A stretch of DNA of 64,000 nt from contig NC_017249.1 in NCBI RefSeq assembly GCF_000284375.1, positions 4,628,001-4,692,000 of the forward strand, written 5' to 3'. This document shows positions 17,833-26,422 of the stretch, in pieces. The notes beneath the pieces are model-generated. The model was given only the letters and a program-made list of their open reading frames with translations. It had not been told where the DNA came from and made no database searches. The stretch comes from Bradyrhizobium japonicum USDA 6. GTDB lineage: Bacteria; Pseudomonadota; Alphaproteobacteria; Rhizobiales; Xanthobacteraceae. A program made the translations under genes and the position numbers. Each line of letters begins with the position of its first letter. Position 1 is the stretch's first letter.

Positions 17833-18849
17833 ATGGGCATCGAACATCCGAAATACAAGGTCGCGGTGGTACAGGCGGCGCCCGCCTGGCTGGATCTCGA
17901 CGCTTCGATCGACAAGTCGATCGCGCTGATCAGGGACGCGGCCGAGAAGGGCGCCAAGCTGATCGCCTTTCCGGAGGCCTTCATCCCCGGCTATCCCTGG
18001 CATATCTGGATGGACTCGCCGGCCTGGGCGATCGGCCGCGGCTTCGTGCAGCGCTACTTCGACAACTCGCTGTCCTACGACAGTCCGCAGGCCGAGCGGC
18101 TACGCGACGCCGTACGCAAGGCAAAGCTCACCGCCGTGCTCGGCCTGTCCGAGCGCGACGGCGGCAGTCTCTATCTCGCGCAATGGCTGATCGGGCCTGA
18201 CGGCGAGACCATCGCAAAGCGCCGCAAGCTGCGGCCGACCCATGCCGAGCGCACGGTCTACGGCGAGGGTGATGGCAGCGATCTCGCCGTCCATGCAAGA
18301 TCGGACATCGGCCGCATCGGCGCATTGTGCTGCTGGGAGCATCTCCAGCCACTGTCGAAATACGCGATGTACGCCCAGAACGAGCAGGTGCATGTCGCGG
18401 CCTGGCCGAGCTTCTCGCTCTACGATCCCTTTGCGCCGGCGCTCGGCGCCGAGGTCAACAATGCCGCTTCGCGCGTCTATGCGGTGGAGGGCTCCTGCTT
18501 CGTGCTCGCGCCTTGCGCGACGGTCTCGCAGGCCATGATCGACGAGCTCTGCGACCGGCCCGACAAGAACGCGCTACTGCATGTCGGCGGCGGATTCGCC
18601 GCGATCTACGGTCCCGACGGCAGCCAGATCGGCGACAAGCTGGCGCCGGACCAGGAAGGGCTGCTGATGGCCGAGATCGATCTCGGTGCCATCGGTGTTG
18701 CCAAGAACGCTGCCGATCCTGCCGGGCATTATTCGCGGCCCGACGTGACGCGGCTTCTGCTCAACAAGAAGCGATACCAGCGCGTCGAGCAGTTCGCGCT
18801 GCCGGTCGACACCGTTGAGCCCACGGACATCGCGGCGGCGGCGAGCTGA
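17833..18849 (+). CDS. Nitrilase
   Basis: 338 residues from ATG 17833, with GGAGG five bases upstream; GTG 17800 and ATG 17821 are weaker starts. The carbon-nitrogen hydrolase triad is visible: Glu in FPEAFIPGYPWHIW, Lys in KRRKLRPTHAE, and the nucleophilic Cys in GALCCWEHLQPL. The C-C-W-E-H-x-x-P pattern is that of true nitrilases (nitrile to carboxylic acid plus ammonia), not amidases. The protein is cytoplasmic and usually forms spirals of dimers. The aldoxime dehydratase gene starts 28 bp downstream, so the two are an operon converting aldoximes to acids. The divergent AraC gene is the probable regulator. Aliphatic or arylaceto substrate range cannot be read from sequence. Confidence 0.94.
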   Translation: MGIEHPKYKVAVVQAAPAWLDLDASIDKSIALIRDAAEKGAKLIAFPEAFIPGYPWHIWMDSPAWAIGRGFVQRYFDNSLSYDSPQAERLRDAVRKAKLTAVLGLSERDGGSLYLAQWLIGPDGETIAKRRKLRPTHAERTVYGEGDGSDLAVHARSDIGRIGALCCWEHLQPLSKYAMYAQNEQVHVAAWPSFSLYDPFAPALGAEVNNAASRVYAVEGSCFVLAPCATVSQAMIDELCDRPDKNALLHVGGGFAAIYGPDGSQIGDKLAPDQEGLLMAEIDLGAIGVAKNAADPAGHYSRPDVTRLLLNKKRYQRVEQFALPVDTVEPTDIAAAAS

Positions 18850-18877
18850 TCGCCGGGATCAAGGGGAGGGAACGATC

Positions 18878-19918
18878 ATGGAATCCGCAATTCCTCTGCA
18901 TCTCGAGACCCAGCGCACGCGCCAAAAGCGCGTGCCGGACGATTACCAGCCGCCATATCCGTCGTTCGTGGCGCGCTACAAGCCCGCCGTAAGCCGCGTC
19001 GTGATGGCCTATTTCGGTGTGCAGTATCGCGGTGCGGCGCCGGCGGCTGCGACGGCGGCTCTCGCCGAGATCGCGGCGCGGTTTGCTGCCGAGGGCGGGC
19101 CTTCGCATTGGGACCGCGCCCGCTACGTCGACCGCGCCGGTTATGAGACCGTCGTGTCGGTTGCCTATTGGGACGACGTCGCGCGCTTCGACGCATGGTT
19201 CGAGCCGGCACGCCAGGCGTGGACTGTGAAGGCGCGCGAGGGCATTGGCACCTTCACCGAGGTATTGCGTCCCGCCGTGGCCCGGCACGAGACGCTGTTC
19301 TCCTCGCTGGACCGGCCCGAGGGCGTGGCCGCAATCGCCGACGGCATGAGCGGCGAGGTGCGGGAGCACGCCTATTGGGGCGGCATGCGCGATCGCATTC
19401 CGCTGTCGCAGACCGATCCGATGACGCCGGGCGGCGCGCCAGAATTGATCCGCGACGGCGCGCGGCTGCGGGTGAAGGCGCACGACAATCTCTGCCTGAT
19501 CCGCTCCGGGCAGGATTGGAGCGATACGGAGGCATCGGAGCGAAAGCTCTATCTCGACGACGTCGAGCCGGTGCTGCGCGAGGGCATGGATTTCCTGCGC
19601 GACGACGGGCTAGCGATCGGATGCTACGCCAGCCGCTACATGCAGGTGCTCTCCACCGACGGCAAAGTGAGCGAAAAGTCCTACGGCCAGAGCTGGTGGA
19701 AGAGCCTCGCCGCACTTGAGCGCTGGGCGGAGTCGCATCCGACCCACGTCAAGATATTCGGCGCGGCGATGAAATACCTGTCGACGCTCGGGCCGTCGGC
19801 AAAGCTACGGCTCTATCACGAGGTCACGGTGGCCGCCGCGGACGAGCAGTTCTTCGAATATCTGAACTGCCATTCGAAGACCGGCATGCTGGCGGCGGTC
19901 GAGACCGTCAACGCCTAG
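18878..19918 (+). CDS. Aldoxime dehydratase (haem enzyme)
   Basis: 346 residues from ATG 18878, preceded by GGGGAGGG seven bases upstream. The sequence matches phenylacetaldoxime/aliphatic aldoxime dehydratases along its length: RYKPAVSRVVMAYFGVQY, GYETVVSVAYWDDVARFDAW, EHAYWGGMRDRIPLSQTD and SHPTHVKIFGAAMKYL. These enzymes use ferrous haem b to dehydrate aldoximes (R-CH=N-OH) to nitriles. Candidate haem-ligand and catalytic histidines are His290 (SHPTH) and His314 (RLYHEV); this assignment is my inference from their position. The product feeds the upstream nitrilase. The stop codon overlaps that of the convergent phosphatase gene. Confidence 0.92.
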   Translation: MESAIPLHLETQRTRQKRVPDDYQPPYPSFVARYKPAVSRVVMAYFGVQYRGAAPAAATAALAEIAARFAAEGGPSHWDRARYVDRAGYETVVSVAYWDDVARFDAWFEPARQAWTVKAREGIGTFTEVLRPAVARHETLFSSLDRPEGVAAIADGMSGEVREHAYWGGMRDRIPLSQTDPMTPGGAPELIRDGARLRVKAHDNLCLIRSGQDWSDTEASERKLYLDDVEPVLREGMDFLRDDGLAIGCYASRYMQVLSTDGKVSEKSYGQSWWKSLAALERWAESHPTHVKIFGAAMKYLSTLGPSAKLRLYHEVTVAAADEQFFEYLNCHSKTGMLAAVETVNA

Positions 19919-20553
19919 GCTGCGCAATGGCCGAGCAGCTCGGGATGCGCGGCGCAGATGTGATGTGCGCCGGCATCCCGCAGCTCGGCCTCGCTGCCAT
20001 AGCCATAGAGCACGCCGATCGCGGTCATGCCGTTGGTGCGGGCGCCTATGACGTCGTGGCTGCGGTCGCCGATCATGATCGCGCTGCCGGGATCGACCTT
20101 CGCTTCGTCGAGCGCGTAGCGCAGCAGGTCGCGCTTGTCGACACGCGTGCCGTCGAGCTCGGAGCCGAACACGCGCTCGAAATACGGCCGCAAGCCGAAA
20201 TGATCGACGATGCGGGTGGCGTAGACCGCGGGCTTGCTGGTCGCCACGAACATGCGCTGGTTGGTTGCGGCGATCGTCGTCAGCGTGTCGATGATGCCGG
20301 CATAGGCCTCGTTCTCGAACAGGCCCACGTCACTGAAACGCTCACGATAGAGCAATAGCGCGCGGTCGGCGAGTTCCGAGCTGCCGGTGAGCTTTTCCAA
20401 GCTGGCATGTAGGGGCGGGCCGATGCACCAGACCAGCTCATCCTCGCTCGGCACCGCGACGTTCAGCCGCTCCAGCGCGTACTGGATCGAGCGCGTGATC
20501 CCGGGCTTTGGGTTGGTCAGCGTGCCGTCGAGATCAAAATAGATTGTAACCAT
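19915..20553 (-). CDS. HAD-family phosphatase, phosphoglycolate phosphatase-like
   Basis: 212 residues from ATG 20553; longer open frame upstream is antisense to the transglycosylase gene and is rejected. HAD motifs: YFDLDGTLTNPKPGI (motif I, nucleophile Asp), a Thr-Ser in VATSKPAVYA (motif II), Lys in DKRDLL (motif III) and MIGDRSHDVIGAR (motif IV). A small alpha-helical cap sits between motifs I and II, as in Gph/PGP enzymes. It probably removes phosphate from phosphoglycolate or a similar small metabolite. No operon partner. The convergent aldoxime dehydratase stop overlaps its stop by two bases. Confidence 0.85.
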   Translation of the reverse strand: MVTIYFDLDGTLTNPKPGITRSIQYALERLNVAVPSEDELVWCIGPPLHASLEKLTGSSELADRALLLYRERFSDVGLFENEAYAGIIDTLTTIAATNQRMFVATSKPAVYATRIVDHFGLRPYFERVFGSELDGTRVDKRDLLRYALDEAKVDPGSAIMIGDRSHDVIGARTNGMTAIGVLYGYGSEAELRDAGAHHICAAHPELLGHCAA

Positions 20554-20641
20554 CAGGGCGGGACCGGCGTTGATATCGTCGCCCGTTGCTAGTTGGCTGG
20601 GCCCCAAGTCAAGGTCCGATTTGTCCGGTATAGTGGAGGCC

Positions 20642-21592
20642 ATGCGCTTAGCCCGGGTTCTCGCTGTCTTGTGCCAGGCCGTCGCGGCGTGGCCGGCGCT
20701 TGGCCAGGAGGCGCCGAGCCGGTTCGTGCATCCGAGCGTCGAGGAGCTCGCGATGCCGCCAAAGCCCGCGGATGCGCGCGAGAGCGATACGCGGGAATCG
20801 ATCTGCCTGATCGTCGAGGCCGCCGCACGGGATGCCAATCTGCCGCTGGAATTCTTCGCCCGCGTGATCTGGCAGGAAAGCCGATTCCAGGCCGATGCCG
20901 TGGGGCCCATGACGCGCAGCGGCGAGCATGCGCAGGGGATCGCGCAGTTCATGCCGGGGACGGCCAGCGAGCGCGGGCTGCTCAATCCCTTCAATCCGGT
21001 GCAGGCGCTGCCGAAGTCGGCGGAGTTCTTGAACGAGCTGCGCAACCAGTTCGGCAATCTCGGTCTTGCGGCCGCCGCCTACAACGCCGGCCCGCGCCGG
21101 GTGCAGGAATGGCTCGCTGGTACCGGTCCGATGCCGGAGCAGACGCGCAACTACGTTTTCGCCATCACCGGCACGAGCGTCGATGCCTGGGCCAAGGCCG
21201 GCAGCACCGGCAAGGGGCCGCGGAGTTCGCCGCCGACGAGCTGCCGCGATCTCATGGCGCTTCTGAAGCGCGCGCCAAATGCCTTCGTCGCCGAGCTCGA
21301 ACAGCACGTGGAGCTCGCTGCCGCAAAGGTCTGGGGCGTACAGCTCGCTGCCGGCTTTGACCGCAACCGGGCGCTGGCGATGTATTCCCGTGCCGTCACG
21401 CGGCTGACCGCGGTGATCGGCGAGCGCGATCCGAGCCTGCTGAGTTCGGTGATGCGCAGCCGCGGCACGCGTGCCTTCTACCAGGTGCGCATCGGCGCGG
21501 ACACGAGGAGCGAGGCGGATGATCTGTGCAACCGTATCCGCAAGGCCGGCGGTGCCTGCTTCGTGCTGAAGAACCGCGGTGTGAGCGGGTAG
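20642..21592 (+). CDS. Lytic transglycosylase (SLT fold) with C-terminal SPOR domain
   Basis: 316 residues from ATG 20642 with GGAGG just upstream. Residues 1-22 are a signal peptide. The SLT domain (about 55-160) shows the catalytic Glu in ARVIWQESRFQ, then GIAQFMPGTA and AYNAGPRRVQEWL, the Slt70/MltC-type pattern. The enzyme would cleave glycan strands in the periplasm with 1,6-anhydro formation. The last 75 residues (FYQVRIGADTRSEADDLCNRI...GGACFVLKN) are a SPOR domain, which would bring it to the septum. Together with the carboxypeptidase at 6475 this is the second SPOR-linked cell-wall enzyme in the window. The gene is monocistronic, divergent from the phosphatase gene. Confidence 0.92.
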   Translation: MRLARVLAVLCQAVAAWPALGQEAPSRFVHPSVEELAMPPKPADARESDTRESICLIVEAAARDANLPLEFFARVIWQESRFQADAVGPMTRSGEHAQGIAQFMPGTASERGLLNPFNPVQALPKSAEFLNELRNQFGNLGLAAAAYNAGPRRVQEWLAGTGPMPEQTRNYVFAITGTSVDAWAKAGSTGKGPRSSPPTSCRDLMALLKRAPNAFVAELEQHVELAAAKVWGVQLAAGFDRNRALAMYSRAVTRLTAVIGERDPSLLSSVMRSRGTRAFYQVRIGADTRSEADDLCNRIRKAGGACFVLKNRGVSG

Positions 21593-21700
21593 GCGCGTCT
21601 GCCCGCGCGCGCATGCCAGCCCCGCCGCGCGCTTCCTTGACGCCGGTCACGGCATTGCCCGTTATGCGGGCACGATTCCGCAATTCGGCCAAAGACTCCC

Positions 21701-22441
21701 GTGGCGCTTCCTCCGCTCGATTCCCCTCAATGGCGAAGTTCCTGGCGCGCGTTTGGGTGGGGACTGCGTTCGATCACGCAGACGATCCTCACGCTCGTCC
21801 TGTTCGCGACCTATCTCGGCATCGGCGCGCTCGCCCATGACACCCATTTCAGCCTGCTCTGGGCGCTCTGCTCGACGCTGTTCGTCTGGGCGGGGCCGGC
21901 GCAGATCATCCTGATCACCACACTCGGCTCGGGCGCCACCATCATCCAGTCGGCGATCGCGGTCACCGTCAGCGCGATCCGGCTGTTTCCGATGGTGGTC
22001 TCGGTGCTGCCCCTGATGCGCACGCCGACCACCAAGCGGCGCGAGCTGTTCTTCGCCGCGCATCTTACGGCGGTGACACTGTGGGTCGAATGCCATCGCT
22101 TCCTGCCGCAGGTGCCGCGCGAGCGGCGCATCGCCTTCGTCAACGGACTTGGTTTTGGTCTGGTCTCCGTGTGTCTCACCGCCAACACGGTCGGCTATTT
22201 CCTTGCCGCCAACCTGACGCAGACGCTCGGCGCCGCGATCCTGATGCTGACGCCGCTGTCGTTCCTGTTCTCGACCGCGCGCAACAGCCGGGAGGCCGCC
22301 GACGTCGTCGCGCTGACGCTCGGGGTTCTGCTCTATCCGATTGCCGCAAAGATGAACTCCGGCCTCGACATCCTCGTCAGCGGCCTCGTGGCTGGCACGA
22401 TTGCCTATGGCGTGCATTGGTGGCGGGAGGTGCGCGCATGA
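21701..22441 (+). CDS. azlC: AzlC family amino-acid exporter, large subunit
   Basis: 246 residues with about 7-8 hydrophobic helices. LFVWAGPAQIILITTLGSG and the flanking TM pattern are typical of AzlC (BrnF-like), the large subunit of branched-chain amino acid exporters. The GTG start at 21701 has no good Shine-Dalgarno but no better start is visible. The next gene starts inside the stop codon (ATGA overlap), so AzlC and AzlD are translationally coupled. Substrate is probably branched-chain amino acids or analogues, by family. Confidence 0.88.
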   Translation: MALPPLDSPQWRSSWRAFGWGLRSITQTILTLVLFATYLGIGALAHDTHFSLLWALCSTLFVWAGPAQIILITTLGSGATIIQSAIAVTVSAIRLFPMVVSVLPLMRTPTTKRRELFFAAHLTAVTLWVECHRFLPQVPRERRIAFVNGLGFGLVSVCLTANTVGYFLAANLTQTLGAAILMLTPLSFLFSTARNSREAADVVALTLGVLLYPIAAKMNSGLDILVSGLVAGTIAYGVHWWREVRA

Positions 22442-22788
22442 GCTTTGCGCAGCTCATCGGCGACTGGCACGCACTCGTCGTGCTGTTCGTCGCCGGCGTT
22501 GTTCCCAACCAGATATGGCGCATGCTGGGCCTGTGGTTCGGCGGTGGCATCGACGAGGGATCGGAGCTGCTGGTCTGGGTGAGGGCGGTTGCCACCGCCA
22601 TCCTGGCCGGCGTCATCGCCCAGATTGTCGTGGAGCCGCCGGGGGCGCTCGCCAGCGTGCCGGACGTCTTGCGCTATGGTGCGGTCGGCGCAGGCCTAAT
22701 CGTCTTCCTGCTGACCCGCCGCTCGATCTTCGCAGGCGTGGTGACAGGCGAAGTCTTCATGCTGGCCGGCAAGTGGTGGTTAGGCTAA
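22438..22788 (+). CDS. azlD: AzlD family protein, small subunit of the AzlCD exporter
   Basis: 116 residues with four hydrophobic helices. VAGVVPNQIWRMLGLWFGG is close to the AzlD pattern, which pairs with AzlC to form the exporter. It overlaps azlC by four bases (ATGA), giving coupled translation. The next gene (trmO) lies 31 bp downstream on the same strand and may be co-transcribed, though functionally unrelated. Confidence 0.88.
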   Translation: MSFAQLIGDWHALVVLFVAGVVPNQIWRMLGLWFGGGIDEGSELLVWVRAVATAILAGVIAQIVVEPPGALASVPDVLRYGAVGAGLIVFLLTRRSIFAGVVTGEVFMLAGKWWLG

Positions 22789-22819
22789 AACCACCGGCGA
22801 ACAGCAAGGGACTGGAAAT

Positions 22820-23311
22820 ATGGTTCGCGAAAACGAGCTCCGCGAGGGTGAGGTCGCCATCGAGCTGCCGTCGACGGAGGATGCCGGCCTCGTCTTCATC
22901 GGCCGCATCCGCACGCCCTGGACCTCGCGGATGGAGACGCCGCGACAGGGGCGTCAGGACGGCCCGGTGTGCCGGCTCGAGATCTTCGAGCCGTTCGTGC
23001 CGGCCATCAAGGGCGTCGATTTCTACAGCAATCTTGAAGTGCTCTACTGGCTCGACAAGTCGCGCCGCGACATCGTCCTGCAAAGCCCCAAGAACAACGA
23101 GAAGACCCGCGGCACGTTTTCGCTGCGCTCACCAGTCCGGCCCAACCCGATCGGCACCTCGATCGTCAAGCTCGTCGGCATTGAGGGCAACGCCATTCTG
23201 GTGCGCGGGCTCGACTGTATCGACAACACGCCGCTGATCGACATCAAGCCAGATCGTTGCGAATTCACGCCGCTGGCCGCGCCGCAAGCAGGGGATTTTC
23301 AGACGGAGTGA
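22820..23311 (+). CDS. trmO: tRNA t6A37 N6-methyltransferase TrmO (TsaA family)
   Basis: 163 residues. The UPF0066 pattern is clear: FIGRIRTPWTSR at the start, KNNEKTRGTFSLRSPVRPNP (the conserved family motif) and CIDNTPLIDIKPD. TrmO uses S-adenosylmethionine to methylate N6-threonylcarbamoyladenosine at position 37 of tRNA-Thr. This version lacks the C-terminal extension of E. coli TrmO, as in many alphaproteobacterial homologues. It follows azlD by 31 bp. A dispersed palindromic repeat lies after the stop. Confidence 0.92.
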   Translation: MVRENELREGEVAIELPSTEDAGLVFIGRIRTPWTSRMETPRQGRQDGPVCRLEIFEPFVPAIKGVDFYSNLEVLYWLDKSRRDIVLQSPKNNEKTRGTFSLRSPVRPNPIGTSIVKLVGIEGNAILVRGLDCIDNTPLIDIKPDRCEFTPLAAPQAGDFQTE

Positions 23312-23324
23312 GGTCTCTCCACGC

Positions 23325-23404
23325 CGTCATTGCGAGGAGCGAAGCGACGAAGCAATCCAGACTGTCTCCGCGGAAGAGTCTGGATTGCTTCGCTCGCAAT
23401 GACG
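23325..23404. repeat. Dispersed palindromic element, CGTCATTGCGAG type
   Basis: Starts with CGTCATTGCGAGGAGCGAAG and ends with CTTCGCTCGCAATGACG; inner arms GCAATCCAGA and TCTGGATTGC. It lies between two convergent genes and could fold into one long hairpin. A second copy is at 57444-57522 and a fragment near 58150, so it is a repeat family. Confidence 0.85.
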
Positions 23405-23416
23405 ATGTGGAGGCAG

Positions 23417-23845
23417 CTATCCCGCCCTCAGCGCCGCGATCAGCTTGGCCGCGTTCTCTTCCAGGACCTTGACGTCTTCCTTGCGGCTGGCCGGCGGCAG
23501 CATGGCCACGCCGTCGTGGCGCGGCATCACGTGCATGTGGAGATGAAACACCACCTGGCCGCCGGCGGGCTCGTTGAACTGCTGCACGGTGATGCCGTCG
23601 GCCTCGAACGCCTTCATCGCAGCGGCCGCGATCTTGTGCGCGCCCCGGGCGACGTGGGCGTAGTCGTCAGGCTTGATGTCGAGGATATTGCGGGCAGGGG
23701 CCTTCGGGATCACCAGCGTGTGGCCCGATACCCGCGGCATGATGTCGAGGAAGGCAAGCACATGCTCGTCCTCATAGACCTTGTGGCAGGAAAACTCGCC
23801 GCGCAGGATCTTCGCGAAGATGTTGTTGGGGTCGTAGGCGGTCAT
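23417..23845 (-). CDS. HIT family protein (Hint-like nucleotide hydrolase/transferase)
   Basis: 142 residues from ATG 23845, with AGGAG seven bases upstream; 14 more codons are open above it. The histidine triad HLHMHVMPR (H-x-H-x-H) is complete. IFAKILRGEFSCHKVYED at the N-terminus and SGHTLVIPK are typical of Hint/Asw-type proteins, which hydrolyse AMP-linked phosphoramidates. Cytoplasmic. It is 51 bp downstream of the GNAT-like gene on the same strand and might be co-transcribed with it. Confidence 0.93.
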   Translation of the reverse strand: MTAYDPNNIFAKILRGEFSCHKVYEDEHVLAFLDIMPRVSGHTLVIPKAPARNILDIKPDDYAHVARGAHKIAAAAMKAFEADGITVQQFNEPAGGQVVFHLHMHVMPRHDGVAMLPPASRKEDVKVLEENAAKLIAALRAG

Positions 23846-23896
23846 TGCGGCGGCTCCTCGAATTTTGCGCTTACTGTCACCAGCCACGGCAAACCG

Positions 23897-25138
23897 TCAA
23901 GGCGCCTCGTCGACGCCCTTGCGGAACGGGCCGAGCTCAGCCAGCTCGCGCCCGGCCTCGGCGACATAGGCGCGCTCGCGCTTGAGGTAATCGTCGATGG
24001 CGCGGCGCAGGCCGGGATCGGCGATGAAATGGGCGGAATGGGTCGTCCGCGGCAGGTAGCCGCGCGCGATCTTGTGCTCGCCCTGCGCGCCGGCCTCGAC
24101 GCTGTCGAGGCCGTGTTTGATCGCGAAATCGATCGCCTGATAGTAGCAGACCTCGAAATGAAGGAACGGATGATGCTCGACAGCGCCCCAGTTGCGGCCG
24201 AACAGCGTATCCGAGCCGATGAAGTTGATCGCGCCCGCGATCCAGCGGCCGTTGCGGCGGGCCATCACCAGCAGCACGTCCTGGCTCATCGTCTCGCCGA
24301 TCAGCGAGAAGAATTCGCGGGTGAGATAAGGCCGGCCCCATTTGCGCGAGCCGGTCTCCATGTAGAATTCGAAGAAGGCGTCCCAGGCATCCTCGGTGAT
24401 GTCGCTGCCGGTGAGCCAGTGGATGGTGATGCCGGCCGCAAGCGCATCGCGCCGCTCGCGCTTGATCGACTTGCGGTGGCGCGAATTGAGCGTGGTGAGA
24501 AAATCGTCGAAGGTCGCAAATCCCTCGTTATGCCAGTGGAACTGCTGATCGGTACGCTGGAGGAAGCCGTGCCCGGCGAGCCGTTTCCACTCCGCCTCAC
24601 GCGCGAAGGTCACGTGCACCGAGGAGGCCTTGCTGACGCCGCACAGCGCCACCAGCCCGCTCGCCAGCGCCTCCGCGATGCGCTCGCGATCGACGCCGTC
24701 GCGGACCAGCAGCCGGGGCCCCGTGGCCGGGGTGAAGGGAACCGAGACCTGGAGCTTCGGATAGTACCGTCCACCGGCGCGCTCATAGGCATCCGCCCAG
24801 CCGCGGTCGAAGACGTACTCGCCTTGGGAATGCGATTTCAGATAGCAGGGCACGACCCCGGCGACGCGGCCATCGACCTTGGCCACCAGATGCCGCGGCC
24901 CCCAGCCGGTGCGGATGGTTGCTGAACCCGATTTCTCAATTGCGGATAAAAACGCGTGCGAGACGAACGGGTTATAGGCGGGCTTTGAGAGGTCGAGGGA
25001 ATCGCCTGGAAGCCCGGATGAAGTTGCCGCGCCATGCCCGTTGCAAGCCTTGCCGGGATTGGCACAGGCGTCCCAATCCTCAGCAGATACCTCGCCAATC
25101 GAGGGTACGGCCTCGAGTGTGATTTCAGATGATGCCAT
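23897..25138 (-). CDS. GNAT-like acyltransferase of the DUF482/COG3146 family
   Basis: 413 residues from ATG 25138; 12 codons above it are open. The family pattern is visible: YNPFVSHAFLSAIEKSGS near the start, PCYLKSHSQGEYVFDRGWADAY, SRHRKSIKRERR and FEVCYYQAIDFAIKHGL, VEAGAQGEHKIARGYLP. DUF482 proteins are predicted N-acyltransferases with a GNAT/FemAB-like fold; the substrate is unknown. It is cytoplasmic by composition. The HIT gene follows 51 bp downstream. Identification of the family is good; function is not. Confidence 0.85.
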   Translation of the reverse strand: MASSEITLEAVPSIGEVSAEDWDACANPGKACNGHGAATSSGLPGDSLDLSKPAYNPFVSHAFLSAIEKSGSATIRTGWGPRHLVAKVDGRVAGVVPCYLKSHSQGEYVFDRGWADAYERAGGRYYPKLQVSVPFTPATGPRLLVRDGVDRERIAEALASGLVALCGVSKASSVHVTFAREAEWKRLAGHGFLQRTDQQFHWHNEGFATFDDFLTTLNSRHRKSIKRERRDALAAGITIHWLTGSDITEDAWDAFFEFYMETGSRKWGRPYLTREFFSLIGETMSQDVLLVMARRNGRWIAGAINFIGSDTLFGRNWGAVEHHPFLHFEVCYYQAIDFAIKHGLDSVEAGAQGEHKIARGYLPRTTHSAHFIADPGLRRAIDDYLKRERAYVAEAGRELAELGPFRKGVDEAP

Positions 25139-25192
25139 CGTGCCCAAGATCGTGCATTGCAGCAGCGACTTCAAGGGTGGGCAACATCATGC

Positions 25193-25938
25193 CTACGGCA
25201 CGAACCCCTCAAAGATCATCTGATCCGCATATTGCCCGACCCGCGTCCGCTGTTCCGGGGTGCGCACGGTCCAGCCGAGCAGGGCGCAACCGATGACGTT
25301 GCGGGCGATCCAGGGGCGGGGGCCGGCAGGTGGTCGACCTTGAAGGCGACGAAATGCGGCTGGGTCTGAAAGCCGTGGCGCAGGTACAGCATGCTGTCGC
25401 GCTGCGCCTGCGTCAGCTTCGCCCAATACTCGTCCTCGTAGGTCCGCTGCGCAACGATGCCGCGCGGGCGGGAGGGGAGCAGCTCACGCAGCGCCAGTAC
25501 CTGGTCGGGATCGAACGACATGCCGACGGCGGGGCCTTGGTAGGACGCCAGCACCTCGGCCATCCGCTTCACCAGCTTGCGGTCGCCGCCAAAATGGCTC
25601 TTCACCTCGATCACCAGCGGCACGCGGCCGGCGACCATGGCGCAGAGGTCGGACAGCGACATCATCCGCTCGTCCGTGTCCTTGAACTTGACCGCCTTCA
25701 GCTCGGCCGCGGTCTTCTCGACTACCTCGCCGGTGGCCTCGGTGAGGCGGCCGAGCGCGTGGTCATGGTGCACCATGGCCTCGCCGTCGGCGGAGAGCTG
25801 GATGTCGACTTCGATCGAGAACTTGCCCGCGATCGCAGCCTGCACCGCGCCCGGCATGTTCTCGACGACACCGCGGGAAATGTCATGCAGGCCGCGATGG
25901 GCGACCGGCCGGGCTGTCAGCCAATCAGGAGCGCGCAA
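25193..25938 (-). pseudogene. Glycerophosphodiester phosphodiesterase, frameshifted near the C-terminus
   Basis: Starting from TTG 25938 (GGAG nine bases upstream) the protein shows the GDPD pattern: VAHRGLHD (catalytic His-Arg), then EVDIQLSADGEAMVHHDHAL (metal site Glu/Asp and the second His), and VPLVIEVKSHFGG. At about 25310-25322, inside a G-rich run, the frame breaks. The original frame reads nonsense to a stop at 25216. The expected C-terminus, WIARNVIGCALLGWTVRT...DQMIFEGFVP, continues in another frame to 25193. One base missing from the C-run on the coding strand explains it. The family hydrolyses glycerophosphodiesters to glycerol-3-phosphate and an alcohol. It could be a sequencing error or real; the RidA-like gene upstream is 16 bp away, suggesting an operon. 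Confidence 0.75.
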
Positions 25939-25954
25939 CGCCGTCAGCTCCGTG

Positions 25955-26422
25955 TCAGGCGACCTCGAACACGCCTTCGACCTCGACCGCCGCATCCGCG
26001 GGCAGCGAGGCGACGCCGACGGTGGTGCGGGCGTGGCGGCCCTTGTCACCGAAGGCGGCAACCATCAGGTCGGAGGCACCGTTGAGCACCTTCGGCCCGT
26101 CCAGGAAGTCGGGCGCCGAGTTGATGAAGCCGCCGAGGCGCACCACGCGCACGACCTTGTCGAGGTCGCCGAGCGCCGCCTTGACCTGGGCCAGCAGGTT
26201 GACGGCACAGCCGCGCGCCGCCGCGGCACCGTCCTCGATCGAAACGCCGGCACCGAGCTTGCCCTTGGCGATCAGCTTGCCGGCGGGGTCGAAACAGACC
26301 TGGCCGGAGACGAACAGCAGGTTACCGGTGCGCACGAACGGCACGTAATTGGCGACAGGGGTAGGGGCCTCGTGCAGCTTGATGCCCTGTTCCGCCAGCT
26401 TCTGCTCGACCGTGCCCGCCAT
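25955..26422 (-). CDS. RidA-like (YjgF/UK114) protein
   Basis: 155 residues from ATG 26422, preceded by GAGG at six bases. VRTGNLLFVSGQVCFDPAGKL and the VRVVRLGGFINSAPDFLDGP core place it in the RidA superfamily, in the longer subgroup with VNLLAQVKAALGDLDKV. Canonical RidA enzymes hydrolyse reactive enamine/imine intermediates and have a conserved Arg in the C-terminal ARTTVGVASLP segment; GRHARTTVGV here retains it. It lies directly upstream of the frameshifted GDPD gene. A second RidA-like gene lies 1.2 kb away on the other strand. Confidence 0.88.
   Translation of the reverse strand: MAGTVEQKLAEQGIKLHEAPTPVANYVPFVRTGNLLFVSGQVCFDPAGKLIAKGKLGAGVSIEDGAAAARGCAVNLLAQVKAALGDLDKVVRVVRLGGFINSAPDFLDGPKVLNGASDLMVAAFGDKGRHARTTVGVASLPADAAVEVEGVFEVA

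Noticed and set aside
16681..18003. 440-codon version of the AraC regulator
   Set aside because: The first 122 codons would cover the divergent promoter and overlap the nitrilase gene. A good Shine-Dalgarno precedes the ATG at 17637.
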